A DNA stretch of 40,546 bases from Prosthecobacter sp. Lineage in GTDB: Bacteria > Verrucomicrobiota > Verrucomicrobiia > Verrucomicrobiales > Verrucomicrobiaceae. Made by a program: the position numbers and the translations under genes. Under the pieces are notes generated by a model that ran no database searches, had not been told where the DNA came from, and was given only the letters and a program-made list of their open reading frames with translations. Location: the NCBI GenBank assembly GCA_017853885.1, contig JAFMIR010000034.1, forward strand, positions 1 through 40,546, written 5' to 3'. Every line of letters begins with the position of its first letter. Within the stretch, counting starts at the first letter, position 1. Shown one piece after another: positions 6,616 through 14,086 of this stretch.

Positions 6616-8564
6616 AACGTTTCAGCCCAACATCTGATTCGGGTTACGCTTCGCTGCCAATCGTAACAGGGTTGGCCGTCATGTTCACCCTGAGTCTTAC
6701 GATGCTTTTCAAGACTGCGCTCATCAATCGTGAACAAGCTGCCAAATCGCAGCTTCGAGTAGACTACAGGCATCGTGAAGAAGCCCTGCTCCGTGCCTTG
6801 ATTGCCACCTTCCCGGAAAAAGCTATCAAATGCATGAAAGCGAACTATGCGGAAGGAGAATCTTATTCATGGAGCAATATCTTCGCCGACGCCGTGGCCC
6901 TTTCTGCTTCTTCTCAAAGATTGTCCTCCGAAGCTCTACAGGAGCTGGGCTTAGAAGGTCGATTTAGCGCCGATGTGGGAGACGACAATGAACAAAACGT
7001 GAAGAGCTGGATCACATCGCTTACAGGAGAACCTGGGAAGGTGACGCCTGGCACGACTAGATACTCTGACGTTTTCGCGTTGCCAGCCTATGCGAGTAAA
7101 GTGCCCCCCCTTTTGGATGCAAACGAAATGATGCAGACTGCGGATTCTCAACGACCCATCGTAAGCCGCCAAAAACGCTACAGCACTCAAACCTCAGATC
7201 TTCTCGCAGACGTCTCTATTCATCCAACTTATAACCTGATTCCATATCCCAACATTCGCTTTGGGTACGCAGCTCCTGGCGAACCTTTCGTAGCCAAGCG
7301 CAATTGGTGGGCATTCACCGTCACATATGGCAACACGACCACCAGCGTTGCTCGTCATTATGTGCTCTCTTTATACGAAATCCCATCACAAATGCCAATT
7401 GAAGCCTCTACTTTTGCGTCAATTGGCACACATCAAAATGGAACGGCATGGAATTCTGATGCAGTGAATATCGAGGGATCAGTTTATGGATCGCAACTGA
7501 GCATATCCGGATCTTCTTATGGCGCCACACGACTTGCTGGCCGCAGTGGCATTGAAATGACGACATCCCTAAACTTGGGAGGAGTGATCGTAGGATCAGA
7601 CTTCGATGCCCTTGGTGAGCGTGAGCGTTTACAAGCAGAGCGGCGTTCAGAAATGCTACCTGTGGCTCTATCAGCCAATTCGGGGCGTCTCACTTTTCTT
7701 CCTATGCCAACGGGCTCCAATTACCTTCAGCGCAGCCATTCCTCGAACACTCTGACGGCATTTGAAAATTACATTGCAGGAGGGCAGCTTTGCACAATCA
7801 CAGTCGAAGCTACTGACATGGTGAGTTATCAAGATCAAACACCAACTCAAATCCGCATCCGTTATTATAAGATAGACGGAAATATTGGTGAAGTTGTTCT
7901 TCAACGAGATAGCAACTGGCCAACCGTTTTGGAGCCGGGTGGCTCAGAAGTTCCATTTCAGACCGAATTGACCAACAACAATCGTTCCTGTCTGACCTTT
8001 TATCCCTCATTACTTGATGCATGGCTCATCAAGCAAGGTGGAGATGGTGTGGGTGTGAACAATAGCATTCACTTCAGTGTGGACCCTTCTCTCGCGCCTT
8101 TGAATGTGCGGGCTGTAAGCAGTCCGCCGACCGCTGATGACACGTGCATTATCATTCGACAAGGAAAGAATCTTACCAATTACGTGACAGGTCTCAGCAT
8201 CGTAACACCGCTTAGAGTCTATGTTGGCGACGACTTAAACGCGATTGCCGCCCCCAATCCACCAGCCGGATCTGGAATGTCTGCAAGTAACGCTTTTTAT
8301 CCACCACTTTCCATTTATGCTGCTGAGCTACGGGTTGGCACCACAGGATTTAATCGGCCAATTGAACATCATGGACAGCTGGGCAGCCTTGCCGCAAATA
8401 GTTCCTCGATATGGCAACCTCTTGACATGAAATCTGGAAGTGATGATGCCGTTCATGCTGACAGTATCTCTGCTGATTTAAAACCTTTGCGAAGCCCTGC
8501 TGAACTCCCCCCCATTCATCCTATGAATTGGCTTGTAGTTATCGAAGAAATACCTCAGGAGTAG
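6612..8564 (+). CDS. Very large GspK/PilX-like pseudopilin, candidate filament-tip protein
   Basis: 650 aa. The N-terminus has a short basic leader to Gly11, then YASLPIVTGLAVMFTLSLTMLF, a pilin-like hydrophobic helix with Pro at +5 in place of Glu. Absence of Glu5 is characteristic of GspK, the tip-most minor pseudopilin, and PilX-like proteins often carry a loose signal too. It is about twice the length of usual GspK. The C-terminal 550 residues are mostly beta-type with GSxYGxxLSISGSSYGxTRL repeats around residues 295-315. The ATG at 6612 is chosen because it forms an ATGA overlap with the prepilin stop and follows GGGAG. It might carry an adhesive domain; no known domain recognised. Confidence 0.72.
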   Translation: MKRFSPTSDSGYASLPIVTGLAVMFTLSLTMLFKTALINREQAAKSQLRVDYRHREEALLRALIATFPEKAIKCMKANYAEGESYSWSNIFADAVALSASSQRLSSEALQELGLEGRFSADVGDDNEQNVKSWITSLTGEPGKVTPGTTRYSDVFALPAYASKVPPLLDANEMMQTADSQRPIVSRQKRYSTQTSDLLADVSIHPTYNLIPYPNIRFGYAAPGEPFVAKRNWWAFTVTYGNTTTSVARHYVLSLYEIPSQMPIEASTFASIGTHQNGTAWNSDAVNIEGSVYGSQLSISGSSYGATRLAGRSGIEMTTSLNLGGVIVGSDFDALGERERLQAERRSEMLPVALSANSGRLTFLPMPTGSNYLQRSHSSNTLTAFENYIAGGQLCTITVEATDMVSYQDQTPTQIRIRYYKIDGNIGEVVLQRDSNWPTVLEPGGSEVPFQTELTNNNRSCLTFYPSLLDAWLIKQGGDGVGVNNSIHFSVDPSLAPLNVRAVSSPPTADDTCIIIRQGKNLTNYVTGLSIVTPLRVYVGDDLNAIAAPNPPAGSGMSASNAFYPPLSIYAAELRVGTTGFNRPIEHHGQLGSLAANSSSIWQPLDMKSGSDDAVHADSISADLKPLRSPAELPPIHPMNWLVVIEEIPQE

Positions 8565-8569
8565 ATGCT

Positions 8570-9730
8570 ATGAGCACATCGTCATCGATTGACAATATGT
8601 TAGGAGACTTATCGATGGCTTTTGCCGGCCGTGAGATTTCAGATGTGCAGGTCCGCACTGGAAGATTGATTTATTTACACACCAATCGAGGGCTGGAAAT
8701 TGCAGAAAGTTTTGGGATTCAAAACACCCAATCCTTAGCCCATCTCGCAGAAAGCCTCTTCGTTAGACAATCTGCTGACGTTTGTTCAGAAAACGCCGCC
8801 GAAACAGCTGCCAACGTCGAAAAAATGTGGCAGACGCTACGTCAGCACAGAGTCGTGGACTTCAGTTGCGAGGAGGGAGCACTAGGCTCTCCTGTGCGCA
8901 TGCGTGTGCAAGTGCACCTTAGTGAGCAAGGCCTTGGAGTTACATGTCGATGCCTTCGAGCACAAATCTCTCAACTCGAAACACTTGGCATCGAACCGAT
9001 TATATCTGGCAGCCTGCGCGAACTGGTGCAACGTCGCCATGGGTTAGGACTCATAACTGGGCCAACCGGTTCAGGCAAATCCACCACACTGGCAGCTATT
9101 CTTGATTGGGTTCGTAGAAATTTCGCGAAGCATATCGTCACCATTGAAGACCCTATTGAATACCGATACGATGATACTATTGACGATCCAAACCAAGCCG
9201 GACTAAAAATTCCCGCTCCTTCCCTAGTTACACAGCAAGAAGTTGGAAGACATACTTTATCTTATCAGAGTGGCCTAAAAGAAGTTTTACGCAAGACTCC
9301 AAACATCATTCTGATTGGAGAAATAAGAGATGTTGAAACCATGGAAACCTGTATTGAAGCTGCTCAAACAGGTCATTTTGTGCTTTCTACGATGCACACC
9401 CGAGGAGCGGTTAAAACAATTGATCGTATACTTGAATTTTTTCCTAAAGAACAACAACCCGGCATTCTGCATCGCCTGAGTGAAACATTAACATTTGTTC
9501 TTTCCCAAGGGTTGCTCACCGGCTTCAACGGACGCGTTCTTGTCACAGAGTACCTGCAAAATACCAGCGATGCGGTTTCATCTGGTATTCGAGCTTATGA
9601 TGGCAGCGCAACTTCATTAGCAGATGCACTACGCTATAAAGGAAATTTACGTTGGGACCAAAGCCTGACAAATCTTTACAGATCCGGTAAAATTTCTGAA
9701 GATGTCTTCAACTCCAACCAGCTAAGTTAA
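8570..9730 (+). CDS. PilT-like hexameric ATPase (type IV pilus retraction family)
   Basis: 386 aa cytoplasmic ATPase of the GspE/PilB/PilT family. Walker A GPTGSGKS at 164-171, Asp box TIEDPIE at 191-197, QEVG motif at 223-226, Walker B IILIGEIRD at 246-254, His box TMHT at 274-277. Length, gene position and motifs fit PilT/PilU rather than the larger PilB. Two oddities: about 20 extra residues between Asp box and QEVG, and no AIRNLIRE motif near the C-terminus (GIRAYDGSA is in its place). ATG at 8570 follows AGGAG (8557-8561) and lies 5 bp after the preceding stop. It would power filament disassembly; with the PilB-like gene at 14087 this gives an extension/retraction pair. Confidence 0.85.
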   Translation: MSTSSSIDNMLGDLSMAFAGREISDVQVRTGRLIYLHTNRGLEIAESFGIQNTQSLAHLAESLFVRQSADVCSENAAETAANVEKMWQTLRQHRVVDFSCEEGALGSPVRMRVQVHLSEQGLGVTCRCLRAQISQLETLGIEPIISGSLRELVQRRHGLGLITGPTGSGKSTTLAAILDWVRRNFAKHIVTIEDPIEYRYDDTIDDPNQAGLKIPAPSLVTQQEVGRHTLSYQSGLKEVLRKTPNIILIGEIRDVETMETCIEAAQTGHFVLSTMHTRGAVKTIDRILEFFPKEQQPGILHRLSETLTFVLSQGLLTGFNGRVLVTEYLQNTSDAVSSGIRAYDGSATSLADALRYKGNLRWDQSLTNLYRSGKISEDVFNSNQLS

Positions 9731-9741
9731 GCTATTGTATC

Positions 9742-10626
9742 TCATCGACTTGCACCACGCGAGACGGTTTTTTTAATCATATCATAAATACGACTCAGCA
9801 TCTGCGCATGATCTTCGATCTCCTTACGACGAATATCTGAAATTTTTGCCCACCATCCTTCATTTTGCGCATTTGCATGAAGAGTCGCATATTTAACAAG
9901 ACATTGCTCCAAATGTTGAATGTCATATTTTATCAATGGGTCATGACTTGCCGTTGGCCCATGTTGCAACCGAATATTTAATAAGTTTATTGCAGCACCT
10001 GCACCTGTCAGAGCGGCAGATAAACCTGCTTGGTCATGCAATGCATAGGTAATAGCTTTCTGCGCAAGCATCTCAGCGGCAACTTGAGCAGCAACAGAAG
10101 AATCAGAACGCGAAACGATATGAAAATGCAGAATTTCATAAAGTGTTGGATCACCTGGATCCAACTCATAAGCAAAACGAAGCCGCACGTCAGCTACAGC
10201 ATCTAAAAAACGATGGTGAGCATTTGAGAGCGGCAAATTGCTTGCACGCTTGGTTCGTTTTTTTTCAAGCTGGTCAACTACATTGACTATACTATCAATC
10301 CACAAACCGCCGCTAAAACTCATCTTTTTGCTCAATTCGTGCGCTTGTTTTGCATGAGCAGATCGTAACGTGAATTTTGGCGATTCACGCGAAGATTCAT
10401 GCGTTTCCCCGCCTATTTTTGAGTAACTCTCACCACCATGCCAGTAACTATGAAGCGAATCACGAATCAGGCGTGCAGCCAAACTACCGTAAGCGCTTCC
10501 GGCAATAGCAAATGCAGCACTGGGTCTTGGATCATCAGCTGACGTCTGAAAGCAAAATATCAAATGAGACCCCCACCACAAGCCGCCTGCAACAGCCCAA
10601 TTTATGAGCGTGTGCGAAAAAGACAT
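9742..10626 (-). CDS. Membrane-anchored protein of unknown function at the end of the pilus operon
   Basis: 294 aa. One hydrophobic segment near the N-terminus (about 8-27, LINWAVAGGLWWGSHLIFCF), with a possible weak second one around the Ala/Gly stretch 37-52. The rest is soluble and helical: a region with many Lys/Arg (SKKMSF, LEKKRTKR) and an alpha-helical C-terminal part rich in Ala, Leu and charged residues. No family recognised. It starts 25 bp inside the 3' end of the ABC permease gene, so it is translationally coupled to it. It is placed third after an ABC ATPase and permease, where Myxococcus has the accessory PilG beside PilH and PilI. Similarity in sequence to PilG is not shown. 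Confidence 0.7.
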   Translation of the reverse strand: MSFSHTLINWAVAGGLWWGSHLIFCFQTSADDPRPSAAFAIAGSAYGSLAARLIRDSLHSYWHGGESYSKIGGETHESSRESPKFTLRSAHAKQAHELSKKMSFSGGLWIDSIVNVVDQLEKKRTKRASNLPLSNAHHRFLDAVADVRLRFAYELDPGDPTLYEILHFHIVSRSDSSVAAQVAAEMLAQKAITYALHDQAGLSAALTGAGAAINLLNIRLQHGPTASHDPLIKYDIQHLEQCLVKYATLHANAQNEGWWAKISDIRRKEIEDHAQMLSRIYDMIKKTVSRGASR

Positions 10627-11381
10627 AAGCTGATGATATTGATGGAAGCGCCTTGGACAAACAGTATGACACTTGTTGTCATAAAAGAGTCGAAAGGCAA
10701 AGGCCCCATTTTAAAAACCAAACGTGGCGTTAAATCAGCCAGATGATAATGTGGCAATGCTATCCAAAGCGACTTCAATAATGTGGAATCAGCACCTCCA
10801 AACAATGGACCGAGCCATGAGTATCCAAAAAAACCAATAAACAAAAGACCAGTAGGGACTAAAAAAGCAATAATTTCATGAGTGATTGTGCCAAGGGATA
10901 AAGCAAGCATCAACAAGGGGGCTGAGGTCAACATATACACAACTGCGTATTGAAGCACGAGAATGAGCCACATGTGAGCTTCGTCTGGCCGCTTTGGAAG
11001 GGCGAAAATCAAACAGCAAAAAACCGACAGCAGGACAACGATAAACATCCAAATCCAAATCGATGCTCCCAGCTGCATACACAAACTCAGTCTTCCAAAC
11101 CCTCCAGCATATTGATGCTCCAACATGCCTTCTCTGCGCATACGATTTCCAAGCGCAGACGCCTGAAAAGGCAACCAAGTGAAAAGCGCCATCCAACTGT
11201 AAAACCAAGCAGCCTGAGCACGAGCAGGCTGGAGGATCTGAGGATTTTCCTGCCAAGGCGTTAAAAGGGGGGCTACCCAAGCAAAAAAAACGGCTCCGAA
11301 CATCAGCAGCCAGCAACTACCGCGAACAACAAGCCCTGATATCGCAAGGCGAAACAATGGCCATGTTCGGAGAGATTTCAT
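10602..11381 (-). CDS. ABC transporter permease, pilus-operon associated
   Basis: 259 aa integral membrane protein with about six hydrophobic segments (roughly 20-42, 65-80, 105-128, 139-160, 166-190, 235-255) typical of ABC-2 type permeases. The ATG at 11381 forms an ATGA overlap with the stop of the ATPase gene; an upstream in-frame ATG at 11411 would overlap that gene by 34 bp. Together with the ATPase it should form a two-gene exporter. In Myxococcus xanthus the PilH/PilI ABC transporter is needed for pilus assembly, so I infer a comparable job here. The transported substrate is unknown. Confidence 0.75.
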   Translation of the reverse strand: MKSLRTWPLFRLAISGLVVRGSCWLLMFGAVFFAWVAPLLTPWQENPQILQPARAQAAWFYSWMALFTWLPFQASALGNRMRREGMLEHQYAGGFGRLSLCMQLGASIWIWMFIVVLLSVFCCLIFALPKRPDEAHMWLILVLQYAVVYMLTSAPLLMLALSLGTITHEIIAFLVPTGLLFIGFFGYSWLGPLFGGADSTLLKSLWIALPHYHLADLTPRLVFKMGPLPFDSFMTTSVILFVQGASINIISLCLFRTRS

Positions 11382-12058
11382 GAATGCAATGAATGATAAG
11401 TTTGCAGCCATGTACGATCTTCGCGATTGCCAACATGGCGTAATCGTCCATCAACAACGGTCAAAAGAGAATTTGCTTCATGAATGGATTCCAGTTCATG
11501 CGTGATCACAAGACGGAGAGTTTTGGGTGATGCGGAAAGCCATAGATCTATCATCTGCTGACGTGTTACAGCATCCAATCCTGTCAACGGTTCATCCATT
11601 AGCAGCACGCTGTTCCGGTTTTGGGTGGCTTTGACTTCAGCAAAAATCAAAAGTATTTTTTGTCGATTTCCCCGGGATAGCTTGCCTATGGGGGTGTTCA
11701 AACTCAACCGCAACGTGTCGGCAAGCTCATTAGCGCGCTCCATCAGTTTACCTGAAAACCAACACTTGAAGAAAGTGCCGACGTTAATTTCCCTGTCACA
11801 ACACAACTCATCGGCAATATAGCATAAACTGCCTTTTACTTTAACCTCACCGCAAAGAGGTTGGCTAAGACCCGCCAATGTGCGCAGGAGCGTTGTTTTA
11901 CCAGAACCATTTGGAGCTGTCATCAAATGCAATCCTGATCCGAGGCGAATCTCGTTCTCGACATCTATCAAGGCATGAACACGACGATTCCAGAGAATGC
12001 CTTTGGTGTAACCAATGCGGGCTCCTGCGGAGATCTGTATGAAGCCTTCGGCATGCAT
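11378..12058 (-). CDS. ABC transporter ATP-binding protein, pilus-operon associated
   Basis: 226 aa, short for an ABC ATPase. Walker A APNGSGKTT at 48-56, signature LSRGN at 127-131 in place of LSGGQ (common in ABC-2 type exporters), Walker B VLLMDE at 151-156, D-loop TGLD, His switch at 187 (ITHE). A truncated helical subdomain explains the small size. The ATG at 12058 is 14 bases after the preceding prepilin's stop; an in-frame TTG at 12091 would run into that gene. Forms a transporter with the permease overlapping its 3' end. Location inside a filament operon recalls PilH of Myxococcus. Confidence 0.85.
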   Translation of the reverse strand: MHAEGFIQISAGARIGYTKGILWNRRVHALIDVENEIRLGSGLHLMTAPNGSGKTTLLRTLAGLSQPLCGEVKVKGSLCYIADELCCDREINVGTFFKCWFSGKLMERANELADTLRLSLNTPIGKLSRGNRQKILLIFAEVKATQNRNSVLLMDEPLTGLDAVTRQQMIDLWLSASPKTLRLVITHELESIHEANSLLTVVDGRLRHVGNREDRTWLQTYHSLHS

Positions 12059-12072
12059 TCGAGTGAAGAGTT

Positions 12073-12483
12073 TCAATAGCCTGTATCCCAAAGCCCGTCC
12101 GAACTGCTACCAGAAGGATCGTAAATACTACCACTCAGCATAAAGACCGGAGGTATTACCGTATGATCAATCGTAAGAAGTTCATCATCTAATCCCTCAA
12201 TCGCCGGCATACCCGTCCAGCCTTGCGGTAGATATGGGCTAAGTTGTGACACATTCACAGAAGCCATGCTGGCTGTAGGGTGATCTGAAAGATAAGCTTT
12301 TTGGGCCGCTAATACCCCTTGCAACGAAACGGCTGCATCTTTGCCCTTCTGCCATTTTCGAACCGCATACATATTCATCCCAGCAAAAGTGGCCAAGCCC
12401 AGTAAAAGCCCGATGACTAAGCTGATTTCAACTAAAGTGAAGCCTTTAGCTTTTAAATAATCATCATTTAGATGGATTTTCAT
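12073..12483 (-). CDS. Type IV prepilin-like pseudopilin
   Basis: 136 aa. Leader of 14 residues ending in KAKG, then FTLVEISLVIGLLLGLATF: Phe +1, Glu +5 and a hydrophobic helix. The mature domain of about 100 residues is small and lacks Cys, unlike the probable major pilin at 21239. It continues into an Ala-rich helix (GKDAAVSLQGVLAAQKAYL), which resembles GspG/PilE-type organisation. The gene lies between a small exported protein and the ABC ATPase. Could be a minor pilin or an alternative major subunit; expression or structure would decide. Confidence 0.88.
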   Translation of the reverse strand: MKIHLNDDYLKAKGFTLVEISLVIGLLLGLATFAGMNMYAVRKWQKGKDAAVSLQGVLAAQKAYLSDHPTASMASVNVSQLSPYLPQGWTGMPAIEGLDDELLTIDHTVIPPVFMLSGSIYDPSGSSSDGLWDTGY

Positions 12484-12486
12484 AAA

Positions 12487-12852
12487 TCACTTCTTAGGCA
12501 AAAGAATACTCGGCACTTTAGACATTGGAATGATTTTCACCGCTTCTTGCTGTATTTTTAATATAGGCTCAGCCGATTGAGAAGAAGGTGGTACTGTGAT
12601 CGGGTTTTTTGTTAATTCAGCAGGAAGCGTGTTTTTTCGGTGAATGAATAATATCCTTGCTTGGTCTTGCAGACCGGGAACTGGCTGATTTTTCTTTTGC
12701 GACTGTGCTGCCTTTAACGATTTAGGCATAGGCTTTATAACATCGGGTTGAGTCATACCTGGTATCGGCCTAGGAACCCACTTAACCGGCTCAGCAGCAT
12801 GCAGTCGATCGACCAAGAGCAGGAAAAAAATGAAATAAAAGAGTGGGTTCAT
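12487..12852 (-). CDS. Small exported Pro/Lys-rich protein of unknown function
   Basis: 121 aa from the ATG at 12852, beginning with a strongly hydrophobic signal sequence (NPLFYFIFFLLLVDRLHAAEP, probable cleavage after HAA). The mature region is rich in Pro, Lys and Gln (PRPIPGMTQPDVIKPMPK, KNQPVP) and looks extended, without a recognisable domain. A GTG at 12870 in frame overlaps the platform-protein stop, so coupling is possible. It sits between the platform protein and a prepilin. Pro-rich periplasmic linkers such as TonB- or PilP-like tails are an idea only. Confidence 0.65.
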   Translation of the reverse strand: MNPLFYFIFFLLLVDRLHAAEPVKWVPRPIPGMTQPDVIKPMPKSLKAAQSQKKNQPVPGLQDQARILFIHRKNTLPAELTKNPITVPPSSQSAEPILKIQQEAVKIIPMSKVPSILLPKK

Positions 12853-12866
12853 AAATCTATGTCCAA

Positions 12867-14084
12867 TCACATGTTACCCGACTGCATCATGCGAGGTCCC
12901 ATTAAAAAAATGGGCAACATGGAACCAGCAAAAACGAAACCAATTAAGACGACAGCCATCGCCAAAGTGACAAAGTTGATGACTTGGGTAAAATCGGACA
13001 TCACAGCAGCAGTGTCTTCTTCGTAAATGTCACGTAAAAGCTCTAGCTGTTGAGGTAGTGACGCCGATCTCTCACCAATGCCGATCATATGTATGACCTG
13101 CGGATCTAGAGGAGCATTTCGCTTGAGAGCTTCCGCGAAAGGAACACCCGAAGATTCATAAACTTGTGAGGCTTTGACAAAATCTGAGTGCATTGGCGTA
13201 CCTATTAGCACCCGTGCAGACAAAGCAGAAGCTCGTGCTAAATTTATACCGTTGGCATACAACATCTGCAAAGTTCCTATGTATGCGCTCTGCCTCAAAC
13301 TCATCACCAGTTTTCCCAGCAATTTCCAATGCTTCATCAACTTTACGAGAAGCTTTTGGCGGAAATCAGCTGAGCGCAGTAAACTAACAATGAGAACTAC
13401 AAGTCCTATGACAAAAAATACCCATGTTTTCTGCACCAGATGACTAAATGAAAATATAGCCGCAGAAATTTGGTCCGGCTGCTGGCGCACGCTTTTCAAT
13501 GTTTCCTCAACTTGAGCTACCACATAGATTTGCGAGTATATAAAAAGCCCAATTTGAAATAAAATCACCAATGTAGGAACCAACAAGGCTGAACGCATTT
13601 TGCTGGCGAACATAAGTTCGATCTTAATGCGGCGAGCTAAAGAGCCAAATGCTTGACCTAACTGGCCTGAATCAGCCCCTGCTTCGATGATGGTTATGAT
13701 GGTGCTGTCGAAGATCTGCTCCTTGGCAAATGCTGCATGAACTGGCATGCCAGACTCAAGCCGATTACGAATGCTCATCAATGATGCTTGAAGTACAGGA
13801 TCAGGCAGGCCTTGTGAATAATACAATAATGCATCTGAAGTGCTGATGTTTGCTTTCAACATTGAAGCCACTCCACGGAACAGTTTGATAAGCTCTTTAC
13901 GCGGAATGCTCTTCGCATTTGCTTTTGCATTAGATGCTTTTGTCAATTGCTTGACCAAAGCCACTCGAAAACCTGGCTTATTTGCCAAGAGCGCTGCTTG
14001 GTCGCGATTAGCGGCCTCACATTCAAAAACCTTGTAAATTTCAGGTTTTTTTATGTTCCTAAGTGTGACTCTAAAAGTATTCAT
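12867..14084 (-). CDS. Inner-membrane platform protein of the filament system (GspF/PilC family)
   Basis: 405 aa, the usual length. It recruits the assembly ATPase and holds the pilin in the inner membrane. Two T2SSF domains of similar pattern: the first around residues 65-185 (FRGVASMLKANISTSDAL, then FDSTIITIIEAGADSGQLGQAF), the second around 260-385 (LQMLYANGINLARASAL, then VIHMIGIGERSASLPQQLE). Membrane segments lie near 165-190, 220-240 and 368-392, the last being NFVTLAMAVVLIGFVFAGSM. The cytoplasmic N-terminal region is longer than usual and Lys-rich. It follows the PilB-like gene by 2 bp, in the classical order ATPase-platform. Confidence 0.92.
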   Translation of the reverse strand: MNTFRVTLRNIKKPEIYKVFECEAANRDQAALLANKPGFRVALVKQLTKASNAKANAKSIPRKELIKLFRGVASMLKANISTSDALLYYSQGLPDPVLQASLMSIRNRLESGMPVHAAFAKEQIFDSTIITIIEAGADSGQLGQAFGSLARRIKIELMFASKMRSALLVPTLVILFQIGLFIYSQIYVVAQVEETLKSVRQQPDQISAAIFSFSHLVQKTWVFFVIGLVVLIVSLLRSADFRQKLLVKLMKHWKLLGKLVMSLRQSAYIGTLQMLYANGINLARASALSARVLIGTPMHSDFVKASQVYESSGVPFAEALKRNAPLDPQVIHMIGIGERSASLPQQLELLRDIYEEDTAAVMSDFTQVINFVTLAMAVVLIGFVFAGSMLPIFLMGPRMMQSGNM

Positions 14085-14086
14085 GC

